Assembly (NCBI RefSeq): GCF_003263515.1
Contig: NZ_JYDE01000014.1
Span: 1-64,000 of the forward strand
Length of the DNA stretch: 64,000 nucleotides
Direction of reading: 5' to 3'
Origin: Rahnella inusitata
GTDB lineage: Bacteria > Pseudomonadota > Gammaproteobacteria > Enterobacterales > Enterobacteriaceae
Part shown: piece by piece, positions 1 to 9,259 of the stretch
Layout of the letters: each line of letters opens with the position of its first letter
Numbering within the stretch: the first letter of the stretch is position 1
Made by a program: the position numbers and the translations under genes
The notes under the pieces: model-generated
What the model was told of the DNA's origin: nothing
Databases searched by the model: none
What the model saw: the letters and a program-made list of their open reading frames with translations, nothing else

Positions 1-890
1 ACCATCTTAAAATCCTCATACGATATTGATTTCATAATCTCATCATCATTAGATTGCAGGGTTACGTGATTTTGAGATTCAACAATCCTGAAATCACCAA
101 ATCACCAAATCACCAAATCCTGAACTAGTGGGATGACAGAACATCATGATTATAGGATTCTTCTGTGAGTTTAGTGAGAAACTATAAGATGATAGAAGGT
201 TAAAATTCCAAGATTCTGGAATTACAGGATTGAGTCCAAACCTATAAGTTATCCCAGGATAGTAGAATCATTTTAAAAGTTATGATTTCAGGATTCTGTG
301 ATTCTACATCGGTTGACGAGGTTTTACCGTATCGGTCACGAAGCAAATCCTGAAGAATCTCAAGATTCTGTGATTATATTAAAGTCCAATAATCCTGAGA
401 TTATTGGCGAGCAAGTGATTACAGGATTTTATAATCATTATATTATAATCAATCACTTATGAAAGTAATAAACTTCTGGGATTCTAAGATTCAAGGATTT
501 ATAAAGTATCCTGAAATCCCAGGATTTTATTCCATGATCCAAGAATCTCAGAATATAATTTTAAGAATCATAGGATTTTAGTATCTTGAGATTAATATCT
601 TGGGATTATGCCCGTGTCAGGATTAACTAATCCTGACATCCAGTTACAGGAAAAATGTGGATGCTGTGAGTCTTACCCTGTAACGCAAATCCTGAGATTA
701 TGGGATTGCAGTGACTTCTGGGAATATGAGATTAGGTGATTGTAAGATTTCAGGATTATGGGATTCAACTAAGATAAAGTTACAGAATCACAGAATCACA
801 GAATCACAGAATCACATAATGTTGAGATGTTGAGATGTTGAGATGTTGAGATGTTGAGATGTTGAGATGTTGAGATGTTGAGATTATAAG
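1..890. repeat. Gene-free AT-rich field of degenerate octanucleotide repeats
   Basis: No plausible coding region is present. The stretch is packed with the tetramers GATT and AATC, repeatedly spaced 8 bp apart, as in GATT-NNNN-GATT. Perfect local arrays survive at 92-115 (three AATCACCA), 782-813 (four ACAGAATC) and 821-884 (eight GTTGAGAT). Between them the units are diverged and occur in both orientations (AATCCTGA and its complement-like GGATT forms). It lies downstream of the convergent end of the regulator gene at 929-2443. It resembles a decayed octamer microsatellite field. Function is unknown. It is not a CRISPR array because there are no constant repeats with unique spacers. Confidence 0.8.
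821..884. repeat. Perfect tandem array, 8 x GTTGAGAT
   Basis: Eight uninterrupted copies of an 8-bp unit run from 821 to 884. It follows an array of four ACAGAATC units at 782-813. Perfect arrays of this kind are prone to slippage, so copy number probably varies between strains. It lies about 45 bp beyond the 3' end of the regulator gene, outside any gene. Confidence 0.95.
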
Positions 891-928
891 AGGCATCGTG
901 ATGACACCTCCAGAGATTTTTTACTGCG

Positions 929-2443
929 TCACGATTCTGCGATATTGCACTTTGAGGATATCAGCCTTGGCTTGAGTGAATCCACGATATGTCTAAAAGC
1001 CGCTTCGATATCTTCCTCCGCCACACATCCGTAGCCGAGCAATAATCCTCGCCGGGAAGCAGGGCGCAGGTAATAAGCGGAAAGAGGGCGTGTCAGCACA
1101 TTTTTTTGTTCAAGCTCCGCGCTCAAAGCAACATCGTCAATTGAATCCGGTAAGGAAAGAATCAGATGTAGCCCGGCGTTGCTGTTCTCGCACATATATT
1201 CCTGGCCGAGTTCCTGCTCAATCATTCGCGTCAGTGCACTGCGGCGTTTGCCGTAAATCAAGCGCATGCGGCGGATATGCGCGGCGTAATGCCCTTCACG
1301 GATAAACTCCGCCAGCGTTAGCTGGGTCAACCCGTTCCCCCCTCGATACAACTCCGAGTGCGCGATTTTCAGCCGCGATGCCAGCTGACGCGGCAGAACG
1401 ACATAGCTGATACGCATTGCGGGATACAATGTTTTGCTAAACGTCCCGATGTAAATGACCGGTGCATCGCTGGTCAACCCCTGAAGCGCGGGGATCGGGC
1501 TGCCGGAATAGCGAAACTCACTGTCGTAATCATCTTCCACCACCCAGCTGCCTTGCTGCGCTGCCAGCGCGAGGATTTTTTGTCGCCGCGCCAGACCCAT
1601 TACGGAACCCAACGGGTAATGATGTGACGGTGTCACGCATATCAACTTTGGTGTACGAGCCTCTGGTTGATTTTCTGGCGGGTCCATACCGTTATCGTCC
1701 ACGGCAATGGGATGAATATCTACTCCATTCACCGAAAGAACGTTACGGATCCCCCAGTAACTCGGCTCTTCAATCCATGCTACATCGCCTGGGTCGCAGA
1801 GCATTTTTGCCAGCAAATCCAGAGCCTGATGCGTACCTGCGGTGATGAGGATTTGGTCTGGCGTGCAATCTACTGATCGCGCTATGCGCAGATAATCCGC
1901 CAATGCCTGTTGCAGTTGCGGGCAACCACCGTGGCGCGAATAAGTGAGGAATTCAGGATGCAGGCGTCGGCTCAGGCGGTTTTGCAGTTTGCGCCAGATA
2001 TCATGAGGAAATTGAGTGACATCTGGCACGCCAGGCATAAATACGCCCCACTGGTGCGAAGCAACCCCCGTTCGGGTTAGCAACTGCGAGCCGCGTTTGG
2101 ATAGCGTGACGTGACTGCGCGCTGGTGCGCACTTCGTCAGTGTCTTATCGGCAATAACACCGTCACTGGGTAAATCGGCGGTAACGAAGGTGCCGCTTCC
2201 CGTCCGAGTTTGAATATATCCCTCTGCCTGCAATTGTTCATAAGCTGCAAGCACGGTATTACGCGAAATATCCAGTTCTTTGGCGAGATCGCGCGAAGCG
2301 GGCAGGCGGCTGCCGGGGCTGATGCTGCCGTCGAAGATAGCCTGTTGTAATACCTGATAAACCCGCTTGTTCAGGGTGCTCTGTGTGGTGCCGGCCATAC
2401 TGGTCAGCCGCTGCAAAATGAGGTCAGAAAGCAGTGAACGCAA
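929..2443 (-). CDS. MocR/GabR-type transcriptional regulator (GntR winged helix + aminotransferase-like domain)
   Basis: The 504-residue protein has the two-part MocR layout. A GntR winged-helix DNA-binding domain lies at about residues 20-90 (segment SRNTVLAAYEQLQAEGY and the GSGTFV wing). A fold-type I aminotransferase-like domain follows from about residue 130, with a PLP-lysine motif GTFSKTLYP near residue 335. MocR proteins such as GabR and PdxR bind PLP and act as regulators rather than enzymes. The gene is divergent from gabT-gabD with 139 bp between them, so it is probably their GABA/PLP-responsive regulator. An internal Met16 is an alternative start. Assignment to GabR rather than another MocR subgroup is inferred from context. 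Confidence 0.9.
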   Translation of the reverse strand: MRSLLSDLILQRLTSMAGTTQSTLNKRVYQVLQQAIFDGSISPGSRLPASRDLAKELDISRNTVLAAYEQLQAEGYIQTRTGSGTFVTADLPSDGVIADKTLTKCAPARSHVTLSKRGSQLLTRTGVASHQWGVFMPGVPDVTQFPHDIWRKLQNRLSRRLHPEFLTYSRHGGCPQLQQALADYLRIARSVDCTPDQILITAGTHQALDLLAKMLCDPGDVAWIEEPSYWGIRNVLSVNGVDIHPIAVDDNGMDPPENQPEARTPKLICVTPSHHYPLGSVMGLARRQKILALAAQQGSWVVEDDYDSEFRYSGSPIPALQGLTSDAPVIYIGTFSKTLYPAMRISYVVLPRQLASRLKIAHSELYRGGNGLTQLTLAEFIREGHYAAHIRRMRLIYGKRRSALTRMIEQELGQEYMCENSNAGLHLILSLPDSIDDVALSAELEQKNVLTRPLSAYYLRPASRRGLLLGYGCVAEEDIEAAFRHIVDSLKPRLISSKCNIAES

Positions 2444-2463
2444 AAGTGGATCCTCGAAATAAA

Positions 2464-2477
2464 CAGAACTGGTTCTG
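2464..2477. promoter_or_regulatory. 14-bp palindrome in the regulator-gabT intergenic region
   Basis: CAGAAC-TG-GTTCTG is a perfect inverted repeat 21 bp upstream of the MocR start codon, in the divergent promoter region shared with gabT. It is a candidate operator for the adjacent regulator. MocR proteins often use direct repeats, so the assignment is tentative. Confidence 0.4.
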
Positions 2478-2582
2478 GATTATAGGGCCGCTGACAGGAT
2501 AAAAAACAAGGGTAGATAACAACTTTCATACTTTATTGACCCCCGAACCTACAAAACATCAGCCTCAGGGCAGGAGAAAAAC

Positions 2583-3851
2583 ATGAGTCACAGCGAACTG
2601 GAAAAACGCCGTAAAGAAGCGACACCGCGCGGTGTCGGCGTCATGTGCGATTTTTACGCAGCGAAAGCCGAAAATGCCACGTTGTGGGATGAAGAGGGCA
2701 AGGAGTACATCGATTTTACAGCGGGAATTGCTGTGCTCAATACCGGCCATCGCCACCCAAAAATTGTCGATGCTGTACGCAAACAACTTGATCAGTTCAC
2801 GCATACCGCCTTTCAGATTGTCCCTTACGCCAGCTTTGTGACCCTGGCGGAGCGTATCAACGCGATTTCCCCTGTGGCGGGAAAAGCCAAAACGACCTTT
2901 TTCTCGACCGGCGCTGAAGCAGTGGAAAACGCGGTAAAAATTGCCCGCGCCGCCACAGGCCGACCGGGCATTATTACCTTCACCGGCGCATTTCACGGAC
3001 GTACGTTACTGACCATGGCGCTGACCGGCAAAGTGGTGCCGTACAAAGTGGGCTTCGGGCCTTTCCCGGCATCCGTTTACCATGCGCAGTTTCCGAATGC
3101 CCGGCATGGCGTCAGTACGGAAATGGCGCTCGACAGCATCGAACGTATTTTCCGCAGTGACATCAGTCCGTCGCAGGTCGCCGCGATTGTCTTCGAGCCC
3201 GTTCAGGGGGAGGGCGGTTTCAACATCGCACCGGATGATTTCGTCACGGCCCTGCGTGAAATCTGTGACCGCCACGGCATCGTGCTGATCGCCGATGAAG
3301 TGCAGAGCGGCTTTGCGCGTACCGGCAAAATGTTCGCAATGGAGTACTACGGCGATGCTAAACCCGATCTCGTCACCATGGCGAAAAGCCTCGGCGGCGG
3401 TCTGCCTATTTCAGGTGTGACTGGCCGCGCTGAATTGATGGATGCGCCAGAGCCGGGTGGTCTCGGCGGCACTTACGCCGGTAACCCGCTGGCCGTAGCC
3501 TCTGCATTGGCGGTGCTGGATATTATCGAAGAAGAAAAGCTGTGTGACCGCGCTAACCGTCTGGGTGCAGAACTGGTGGAAGTGCTGGAAACCGCCAAAA
3601 GAACCTGCGCTGCGCTGGTGGACGTTCGCGCGCGCGGTTCGATGGTAGCCGCAGAATTTAACGATCCTGCGACGGGTAAGCCTTCGCCAGAGCTGACCAA
3701 ACAGTATCTGCGCAAGGCGCTGGATGCAGGTTTGCTGATGCTGAGCTGCGGCGTGCACGGCAACGTGATTCGTTTCCTGTATCCGCTGACTATCCCTGAC
3801 GCCCAGTTTAAAGATGCACTGGCGATTTTATCTCGCGTACTGGCTGACTGA
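2583..3851 (+). CDS. gabT: 4-aminobutyrate aminotransferase
   Basis: A 422-residue class III PLP-dependent aminotransferase that converts GABA plus 2-oxoglutarate to succinate semialdehyde plus glutamate in the cytoplasm. The PLP lysine lies in MAKSLGGG at Lys268, the same position as in E. coli GabT. The motif IADEVQSGFARTG carries the cofactor-binding aspartate, and STGAEAVENAVK is the phosphate-binding region. Length is typical of the family. A strong ribosome site (CAGGAG) lies a few bases before ATG 2583. gabD follows after 8 bp, so the two form an operon for GABA use as a nitrogen and carbon source. PuuE, the putrescine-pathway paralogue, cannot be strictly excluded by sequence alone. 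Confidence 0.93.
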   Translation: MSHSELEKRRKEATPRGVGVMCDFYAAKAENATLWDEEGKEYIDFTAGIAVLNTGHRHPKIVDAVRKQLDQFTHTAFQIVPYASFVTLAERINAISPVAGKAKTTFFSTGAEAVENAVKIARAATGRPGIITFTGAFHGRTLLTMALTGKVVPYKVGFGPFPASVYHAQFPNARHGVSTEMALDSIERIFRSDISPSQVAAIVFEPVQGEGGFNIAPDDFVTALREICDRHGIVLIADEVQSGFARTGKMFAMEYYGDAKPDLVTMAKSLGGGLPISGVTGRAELMDAPEPGGLGGTYAGNPLAVASALAVLDIIEEEKLCDRANRLGAELVEVLETAKRTCAALVDVRARGSMVAAEFNDPATGKPSPELTKQYLRKALDAGLLMLSCGVHGNVIRFLYPLTIPDAQFKDALAILSRVLAD

Positions 3852-3859
3852 GGGATCTC

Positions 3860-5314
3860 ATGCAACTGAAACATCAAACACTGCTGCGCCAGCAATGCCT
3901 GATCAATGGCGAATGGTTGGACAGCGAAAATGGCGAACGCGAAAACGTGATTAATCCGGCGACCGGCAAGGTTCTCGGCAGCGTTCCGCAAATCACCACG
4001 GCGCAAGCGGCGCAGGCTATTGTTTATGCAGAACAGGCGCAGGTGGGCTGGCGGGAGAAAACCGCCAAACAACGTGCCGCGCTGATGCAAAAATGGGCAC
4101 AGCTGATGATCGAACACGCAGACGATCTGGCGGCATTGCTGACCGCAGAACAGGGCAAGCCGCTGGCGGAAGCGCGGGGTGAAATCGTCTATGCCGCCTC
4201 TTTTATAGAATGGTTTGCGGAAGAAGCAAAACGCGTCGAAGGCAGCGTGCTGGCGCCGGTTCAGGCGACACAGCGTATGCTGGTGCTAAAACAACCCATC
4301 GGCGTGTGCGCGGCGATCACTCCGTGGAATTTCCCGGCGGCGATGATTACCCGCAAGGCCGCACCTGCTCTGGCGGCGGGCTGCTCGATGATCGTCAAAC
4401 CTGCCGAACAGACGCCGCTAAGCGCGTTAGCCCTCGGGCAATTGGCCATCGAAGCCGGTATTCCCGCGGGCGTATTGCAGGTGATCACCGGTTCCGCCCG
4501 TGAAGTTGGTAAAGTCCTTTGCGAAAGCCCGGTGGTTAGGAAACTCAGCTTTACCGGTTCGACCGAAGTGGGACGTATCCTGATGGCGCAAAGTGCGCCA
4601 ACGGTAAAAAAACTCTCGCTGGAACTCGGCGGCAATGCACCGTTTATTGTCTTTGATGATGCCAATCTGGAACGCGCGGTGGCGGGCATTATGGCGTCGA
4701 AATTTCGCAACAGCGGGCAAACCTGCGTCTGCGCCAACCGTATTTATGTCCAGCAAGGCATCTATCCCGCGCTGGTAGAAAGACTGGTGGAAGAAGTGGA
4801 AAAACTCATTGTTGGCGAGGGTTCGAAACCAGGTGTGACGCAGGGGCCCCTTATTGACGATGCCGCGATTGCTAAAGTGCGTGAACACATTGCGGATGCG
4901 CTGTCTCAAGGCGCAACGCTGTTCACCGGCGGGGAACCGCACGCGCTGGGCGGAACGTTCTTCCAGCCGACTGTAGTGGGGAACGTTACCTCATCAATGA
5001 AATTCGCCCGCGAAGAAACCTTCGGGCCGGTCGCGCCCGTCTTCATGTTCACTGACGAAGCCGAAGCCGTGGCGATGGCCAACGACACTGAGTTCGGATT
5101 GGCTGCGTACATTTTCACGCGTGACGCCGCGCGCCAGTGGCGTGTGCCGGAAGCGCTGGAGTACGGCATGGTGGGCATTAACACCGGGCTGATTTCCAAT
5201 GAAGTCGCGCCGTTCGGTGGTATTAAACAGTCCGGGTTGGGCCGTGAGGGATCACGTCACGGTATGGACGATTATCTGGAAATGAAATACCTGTGCATCG
5301 AACTGACGGACTAA
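3860..5314 (+). CDS. gabD: Succinate-semialdehyde dehydrogenase (NADP+)
   Basis: A 484-residue aldehyde dehydrogenase that oxidises succinate semialdehyde to succinate, completing GABA degradation. The catalytic cysteine is in NSGQTCVCANR at about Cys289, and the general-base glutamate is in LELGGNAPF at about Glu255. PWNFPAAMITRK and FTGSTEVGR are the cofactor-binding segments. The start lies 8 bp after the gabT stop, so it is translated from the same message. Length and motifs match E. coli GabD closely. Nothing unusual is seen. Confidence 0.93.
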   Translation: MQLKHQTLLRQQCLINGEWLDSENGERENVINPATGKVLGSVPQITTAQAAQAIVYAEQAQVGWREKTAKQRAALMQKWAQLMIEHADDLAALLTAEQGKPLAEARGEIVYAASFIEWFAEEAKRVEGSVLAPVQATQRMLVLKQPIGVCAAITPWNFPAAMITRKAAPALAAGCSMIVKPAEQTPLSALALGQLAIEAGIPAGVLQVITGSAREVGKVLCESPVVRKLSFTGSTEVGRILMAQSAPTVKKLSLELGGNAPFIVFDDANLERAVAGIMASKFRNSGQTCVCANRIYVQQGIYPALVERLVEEVEKLIVGEGSKPGVTQGPLIDDAAIAKVREHIADALSQGATLFTGGEPHALGGTFFQPTVVGNVTSSMKFAREETFGPVAPVFMFTDEAEAVAMANDTEFGLAAYIFTRDAARQWRVPEALEYGMVGINTGLISNEVAPFGGIKQSGLGREGSRHGMDDYLEMKYLCIELTD

Positions 5315-5691
5315 GCCGTTCATTGTATAAGGACAGGGTCCGTATAATGTGCAGGGATGCACGCACGTAGTGCCAGAATGGGCTGTAAGTCAGAGCGTAA
5401 GAATGATTTAGTGCTGTATAGGTGAGCGCCTCTTTAAACATGAACCCCATAACTAAGAACAGGTTATTCCCCTATTTTTTTATAATAGTTATCTGAAGAA
5501 TGAGTAATATCAATGAACAGGAAAATATAAAGTAAGCTTTGACCGTTTACGTTTATATTCATCTATGTTGATGTTCTCAATCGAAAAGTTTTTAAGAAAG
5601 TAGGAATTCCATGGTTTATTTATTCTTATGACTTATTTATGTCGCTAATAAATACACTGCGGGGTAAAGTTTATTCTAAAGGGATGTAAAA
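5315..5691. other. 377-bp AT-rich intergenic region before the YopT-like gene
   Basis: No gene is seen. From about 5450 the sequence becomes markedly AT-rich, with TATAAT-like segments. A short inverted repeat (TATAAGGAC/GTCCGTATA) lies at about 5323-5343 downstream of gabD without a T-run. The composition change here coincides with the start of the probable horizontally acquired gene at 5692. Confidence 0.6.
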
Positions 5692-6333
5692 ATGTCTATT
5701 CAGGAGCTCAATCGTTTTCGTAGTCGTCAGTATGAATTACAAACGCAGGGTGGGTTTTGTTGCGGGCTCAGTATCGCGCTAATGGTACATCTCCTTGAAT
5801 GTGATAAGAGTTTGTCACGTCCAATGAGTCCGGCTCAGGCGTTTAAACATGTACATGAGTATATGGGAGCAGTTCGTGTGTCGGGAAATATTTTAGAAGA
5901 TACGACCACACCAGGGTTTGAGATATTTCGTAAGAGAATTTTTCATCTTCAGAGCCAATATACCCGAAGTATTTTACCTAAAAAGCCATTTGTGCAAGGT
6001 TGCGGTGTGGTCTTGCTGGCTTTATCGGTGGGGGATACCTACAAACGTAAGGATAATTGTGCTTTTTTAAATAGAAATATTTATCCGATGAATCATATGG
6101 GAATAGCATTCTACGGTAACGGAGATGAAATATTTATTTTTGATCCTAACGCGGGCGGATTGATTATCCGCTGGAACGAAGATAGCTTTACGCCTACGGC
6201 AATTCATGCCGTAGATTGTGCGTTGCAGAGAATGTACAAAATGTACGACCGCATGCAAGGTCGTCGCACGGCGAATGTTGTACTCACGGAAATGATTTCT
6301 GAAAATGTTATGCCGTATGGGGATTGTATATAA
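5692..6333 (+). CDS. YopT/AvrPphB-like (peptidase family C58) cysteine protease, putative effector
   Basis: This 213-residue protein carries a plausible C58 papain-like catalytic triad. Cys23 lies in GGFCCGLS, matching the family pattern G-x-C-x-G-L-S. His135 lies in NHMGIAFYGNG. Asp151 lies in IFDPNAGG, equivalent to the FFDPN motif of YopT and AvrPphB. Spacing and order (Cys, His, Asp) fit that family. YopT cleaves prenylated Rho GTPases in host cells, and AvrPphB cleaves plant kinases. No signal peptide or membrane segment is visible. The ribosome site AGGGATG precedes ATG 5692. It is flanked by AT-rich spacers and has no secretion-system gene or chaperone next to it. The substrate and delivery route are unknown. 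The fold assignment rests on motif matching only. Confidence 0.65.
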   Translation: MSIQELNRFRSRQYELQTQGGFCCGLSIALMVHLLECDKSLSRPMSPAQAFKHVHEYMGAVRVSGNILEDTTTPGFEIFRKRIFHLQSQYTRSILPKKPFVQGCGVVLLALSVGDTYKRKDNCAFLNRNIYPMNHMGIAFYGNGDEIFIFDPNAGGLIIRWNEDSFTPTAIHAVDCALQRMYKMYDRMQGRRTANVVLTEMISENVMPYGDCI

Positions 6334-6425
6334 CAGCCACTTCAAATGACGATTATTCTGGTCATCAAAGACAATCTTCAGTGCTGGTTGCTCTTGAAAG
6401 CAACGTTCTGAGTTGAAAACAAGAA

Positions 6426-6450
6426 GGGCGCCGTGTTCTCACCGGCGCCC
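6426..6450. terminator. Hairpin terminator between convergent genes
   Basis: GGGCGCCG and CGGCGCCC form an 8-bp GC-rich stem with a 9-nt loop between the convergent YopT-like gene and the TonB receptor gene. T-richness is weak on both sides, but the position fits a shared bidirectional terminator. Confidence 0.65.
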
Positions 6451-6478
6451 TTAAGCGTTTTATTGCATTAAAAATCCG

Positions 6479-8896
6479 TTAGAAATCGACGTTCACGCCC
6501 AGCTGGAAGTTACGGCCTGGCATCACGGCCAGCGCTTTGTTGTAAGCATCCTGATTGGTGGTATCGGTCAGGGTACGGCTGCTCAGGTAATCCCAGTATT
6601 TACGGTCGGTGAGGTTATAAACGCCGCCGTTGATTTTCACGTTCTTCGCGACCTGCCAGTAAGCGGTGGCATCGACCATACCGTAGCCCGGCACATTCAT
6701 ATAATCCACATTGGAATCTGCGATTGGCGTACCGCTGTTGGTATAGCTCTGACGACTGGTCGCTTCGGCTTTTTTGCCTTTCACGAAGGTGGCGGTGACT
6801 GCGGTGCCGTAGACGCCAGAAGGATCGTCCCACGCCACGCCCGCGACCAGTTTCATTGGCGGAACGCTGTCGAGATCGACGTATTTGTCGCCCGCATAGC
6901 TGGACTTGGATTGACCCTGCGCGTAACCCAGTGCGAAGGTGGTACTCAAACCGTTCACGTCGCTGAACCATGTACCGTAATCGATTTTGGTGCTCAGCTC
7001 GCCGCCGTAGATATACGCTTTATCGCGGTTTTCAGCCTGATAAATCGTATAAATGTTGGAAGGCACATTGGTGAACATGTTGCCGTTCTTCGCGCGGGTG
7101 TAACGGGTATTGGCGATGAAGTTTTTGTAGGTGTTGTAGAACACCGACGTTTTGAAGCTCACGCCTTGCGTCGCTTCCCCTTTCAAACCCCACTCGACAT
7201 TATTGCTGGTTTCAGTTTTCAGATCGGTGTTACCAATCAGCGCGTACTGCGCCGCACCTGCGTAAGAAGAGCCGAGGTTCCATGAGCCGTAAAGCTGGCT
7301 GGCATCCGGGAACTGTGCGCCGCGTTTGTATTGCAGGTACGTCATCAGCTTCGGCGTCAGATCATAGGTGAAGGCCAGAGACGGCAGAACCTGCGTATCA
7401 GAATTGGCTTTACCGTACAGGGTTGAGACGGAGTCTTCAGAGACGACGCTGTTGGACAGATCGGACAGGTTTTTCGATTTGGTGTTCTGATACGCGACGC
7501 GCACCGCCGGGATCACCGAGAAGTTATGGCCGTCGAGGTCAAACTTCATGGTGTCCTGCAGGAAGCCGCCTAACACGTAGGTACGGCTGTTAGCTTCCGG
7601 CTGCATCGTGGTGGTGTAAATGCTCTGCGCAGGCGTTTCGCGGAACGGACGCTCGGTGTCAGACACGCGACCGTTGATCCCGGCGCTCAGTTCGTGACGT
7701 CCCAACGTTTTCAGCCAGCTGGTTTCCGCGCCGTAGGTGTCAGTATCATAGTTAGAATACACGTTCATCATCTGCTTGCCCGAGTTCGGCATGTAGGTGT
7801 TGTCGTGCGCCTGCGTATACTGGTAATAGACTTTGGAAACGACCGCATCGGCAAAATCGTTGAATGGCGTCCATTCGTCTTTCAGGCTTGCGCCCCAGCG
7901 ACGGGTATTACTTTGCTGCTGCGCCGTGCCGAGCACGCTGCTGCCAGCGCTATCCCACGCATCGTAATGGGTGTGATTCACTTTCTCGTAGTAATCGAGC
8001 GTGCCGGTGAACTTGTGTTCATCATTTGGCTGCCAGATCCCTGAAGTCATGATGGCAGTGGAGTGCCAGTTGGCCGGATACGCATCATGCGTGCCGCTGT
8101 TGTTACTGGTTTCCTGACCGTCGCGGCGACTGATCGCCACTAACCCACGCAGCTCCTGATCGCCCGCGGCGGCGGTGATGCCGTTATGCCATGAACGGTC
8201 TGAGGAACTGTAATCCGACTGGTAACCGAAGTAGGTTTCTTTGCCCGGACGCAGATAATCGTCTGCAGATTTCGGCAGGAAGGAGACGGCACCGCCGATG
8301 GAGGTGTTGGCGCGCTCGGCGGAAGTGGCACCGGATTCGATATCTACCTGACCGTACATGTACGGGTCGATGTAATCACGGCCAATGCCGAATGTGCCCA
8401 GACCTGCGCGGCTCGCATAGGCGCGGCCTGTGGCACTTGGCTGTGGAATGCCGTCGACGTCAATGCTGACGCGGTTACTTTCCAGACCACGGATGTTGTA
8501 GCCGGTATAGCCCGCGCGGTCGAAGCCGCTTTTACCGTTACCGGAACCGCCGCTGGAGCCCGTTGCGCTGATCAGCGGTTCATAACGCATGATCGAACCG
8601 AAATCATTGCCGCCTTTTTTCTGCATATCGGCGGCGGAAATTGTGGTTTTTGAGCCCGGTTTTTTATCCGGCAGCGTCTCAGTCACGGTCATCACTTCTT
8701 CGTGGCTCTGCGCCAGATCCTGAGCGGTGCGCACCGGCTTCTTCTTGATCACGTCAGAAGGCTTTGTTTGGTTTTGTGCCAGATCGGTACTTTCTTTAAC
8801 GGCTTCCGCTGCGTTAACGTTAAAAGTGGTGGTGAGAATCGTCCCCATGAAAACGACGTTTTTCACCAAACCCTGCTGTGAAAAGGATTTGAACAT
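6479..8896 (-). CDS. TonB-dependent outer-membrane receptor, hemoglobin/heme type
   Basis: The 805-residue precursor has a signal peptide (about residues 1-29, ending NVNAAEA). A TonB-box-like segment (EEVMTVTETLP) lies near residue 67. A plug domain with GYNIRGLESNRVSIDVDGIPQP and a C-terminal beta-barrel ending in aromatic F (QLGVNVDF) complete the typical layout. The plug sequence and length fit the TonB-dependent hemoglobin/transferrin/lactoferrin receptor family. It would import heme or a related iron source across the outer membrane with TonB-ExbBD energy. A strong Fur-box lies upstream at 9051-9076, indicating iron repression. No heme ABC transporter genes are next to it. The exact ligand cannot be read from sequence. 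Confidence 0.85.
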   Translation of the reverse strand: MFKSFSQQGLVKNVVFMGTILTTTFNVNAAEAVKESTDLAQNQTKPSDVIKKKPVRTAQDLAQSHEEVMTVTETLPDKKPGSKTTISAADMQKKGGNDFGSIMRYEPLISATGSSGGSGNGKSGFDRAGYTGYNIRGLESNRVSIDVDGIPQPSATGRAYASRAGLGTFGIGRDYIDPYMYGQVDIESGATSAERANTSIGGAVSFLPKSADDYLRPGKETYFGYQSDYSSSDRSWHNGITAAAGDQELRGLVAISRRDGQETSNNSGTHDAYPANWHSTAIMTSGIWQPNDEHKFTGTLDYYEKVNHTHYDAWDSAGSSVLGTAQQQSNTRRWGASLKDEWTPFNDFADAVVSKVYYQYTQAHDNTYMPNSGKQMMNVYSNYDTDTYGAETSWLKTLGRHELSAGINGRVSDTERPFRETPAQSIYTTTMQPEANSRTYVLGGFLQDTMKFDLDGHNFSVIPAVRVAYQNTKSKNLSDLSNSVVSEDSVSTLYGKANSDTQVLPSLAFTYDLTPKLMTYLQYKRGAQFPDASQLYGSWNLGSSYAGAAQYALIGNTDLKTETSNNVEWGLKGEATQGVSFKTSVFYNTYKNFIANTRYTRAKNGNMFTNVPSNIYTIYQAENRDKAYIYGGELSTKIDYGTWFSDVNGLSTTFALGYAQGQSKSSYAGDKYVDLDSVPPMKLVAGVAWDDPSGVYGTAVTATFVKGKKAEATSRQSYTNSGTPIADSNVDYMNVPGYGMVDATAYWQVAKNVKINGGVYNLTDRKYWDYLSSRTLTDTTNQDAYNKALAVMPGRNFQLGVNVDF

Positions 8897-9050
8897 GTGT
8901 TTTTAGTCCTGCACTAATTTTTTAAGTTCTGCTCAACAAAACTGCCCTGCAAATGCTAAGACGCAAGTTAGGATCTCTTCCTGAGAATGCCTTTGTCCTT
9001 ATAAAATATGGGTTTATTGGTCTGCGATACCCACACCGGCTTACTGCGAA

Positions 9051-9076
9051 TGATAATGATACTGATAATTGTTATC
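9051..9076 (-). promoter_or_regulatory. Fur box upstream of the TonB receptor
   Basis: The segment TGATAATGATACTGATAATT followed by GTTATC contains overlapping matches to the Fur 19-mer (GATAATGATAATCATTATC), in GATAAT-type hexamer form. It sits about 155 bp upstream of the receptor start, in the expected promoter zone. The gene is therefore very likely iron-repressed. Confidence 0.8.
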
Positions 9077-9191
9077 AACAAATGTTAAGAATAAATGCCT
9101 TCCTTAACGAAATCTTTGCACTTTGTCGGCGGATTTGCGTTAAGGCAGGTGTCTTTACAACCCGTAAACCCGCCGTTAGAGTGGTCATAAG

Positions 9192-9208
9192 AACTGTACC
9201 GTACAGTT
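9192..9208. promoter_or_regulatory. Perfect 17-bp palindrome, probable TetR operator
   Basis: AACTGTAC-C-GTACAGTT is a perfect inverted repeat with a single central base, 51 bp upstream of the TetR-family gene. Such sites are typical autoregulatory operators of TetR proteins. Confidence 0.7.
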
Positions 9209-9259
9209 TAGCGCCCGACAGGTCTCTTCTGCCGGGCCTGAAAGTGAACAGGAGTGAGG

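Noticed and set aside
1-890. Possible CRISPR array in the repeat-rich field
   Set aside because: Repeats are 8 bp, degenerate and contiguous, without constant 24-37 bp repeats or unique spacers, and no cas gene is in the window.
9254-9259. GTG two codons upstream as start of the TetR gene
   Set aside because: It overlaps the AGGAG ribosome site that is correctly spaced for ATG 9260.
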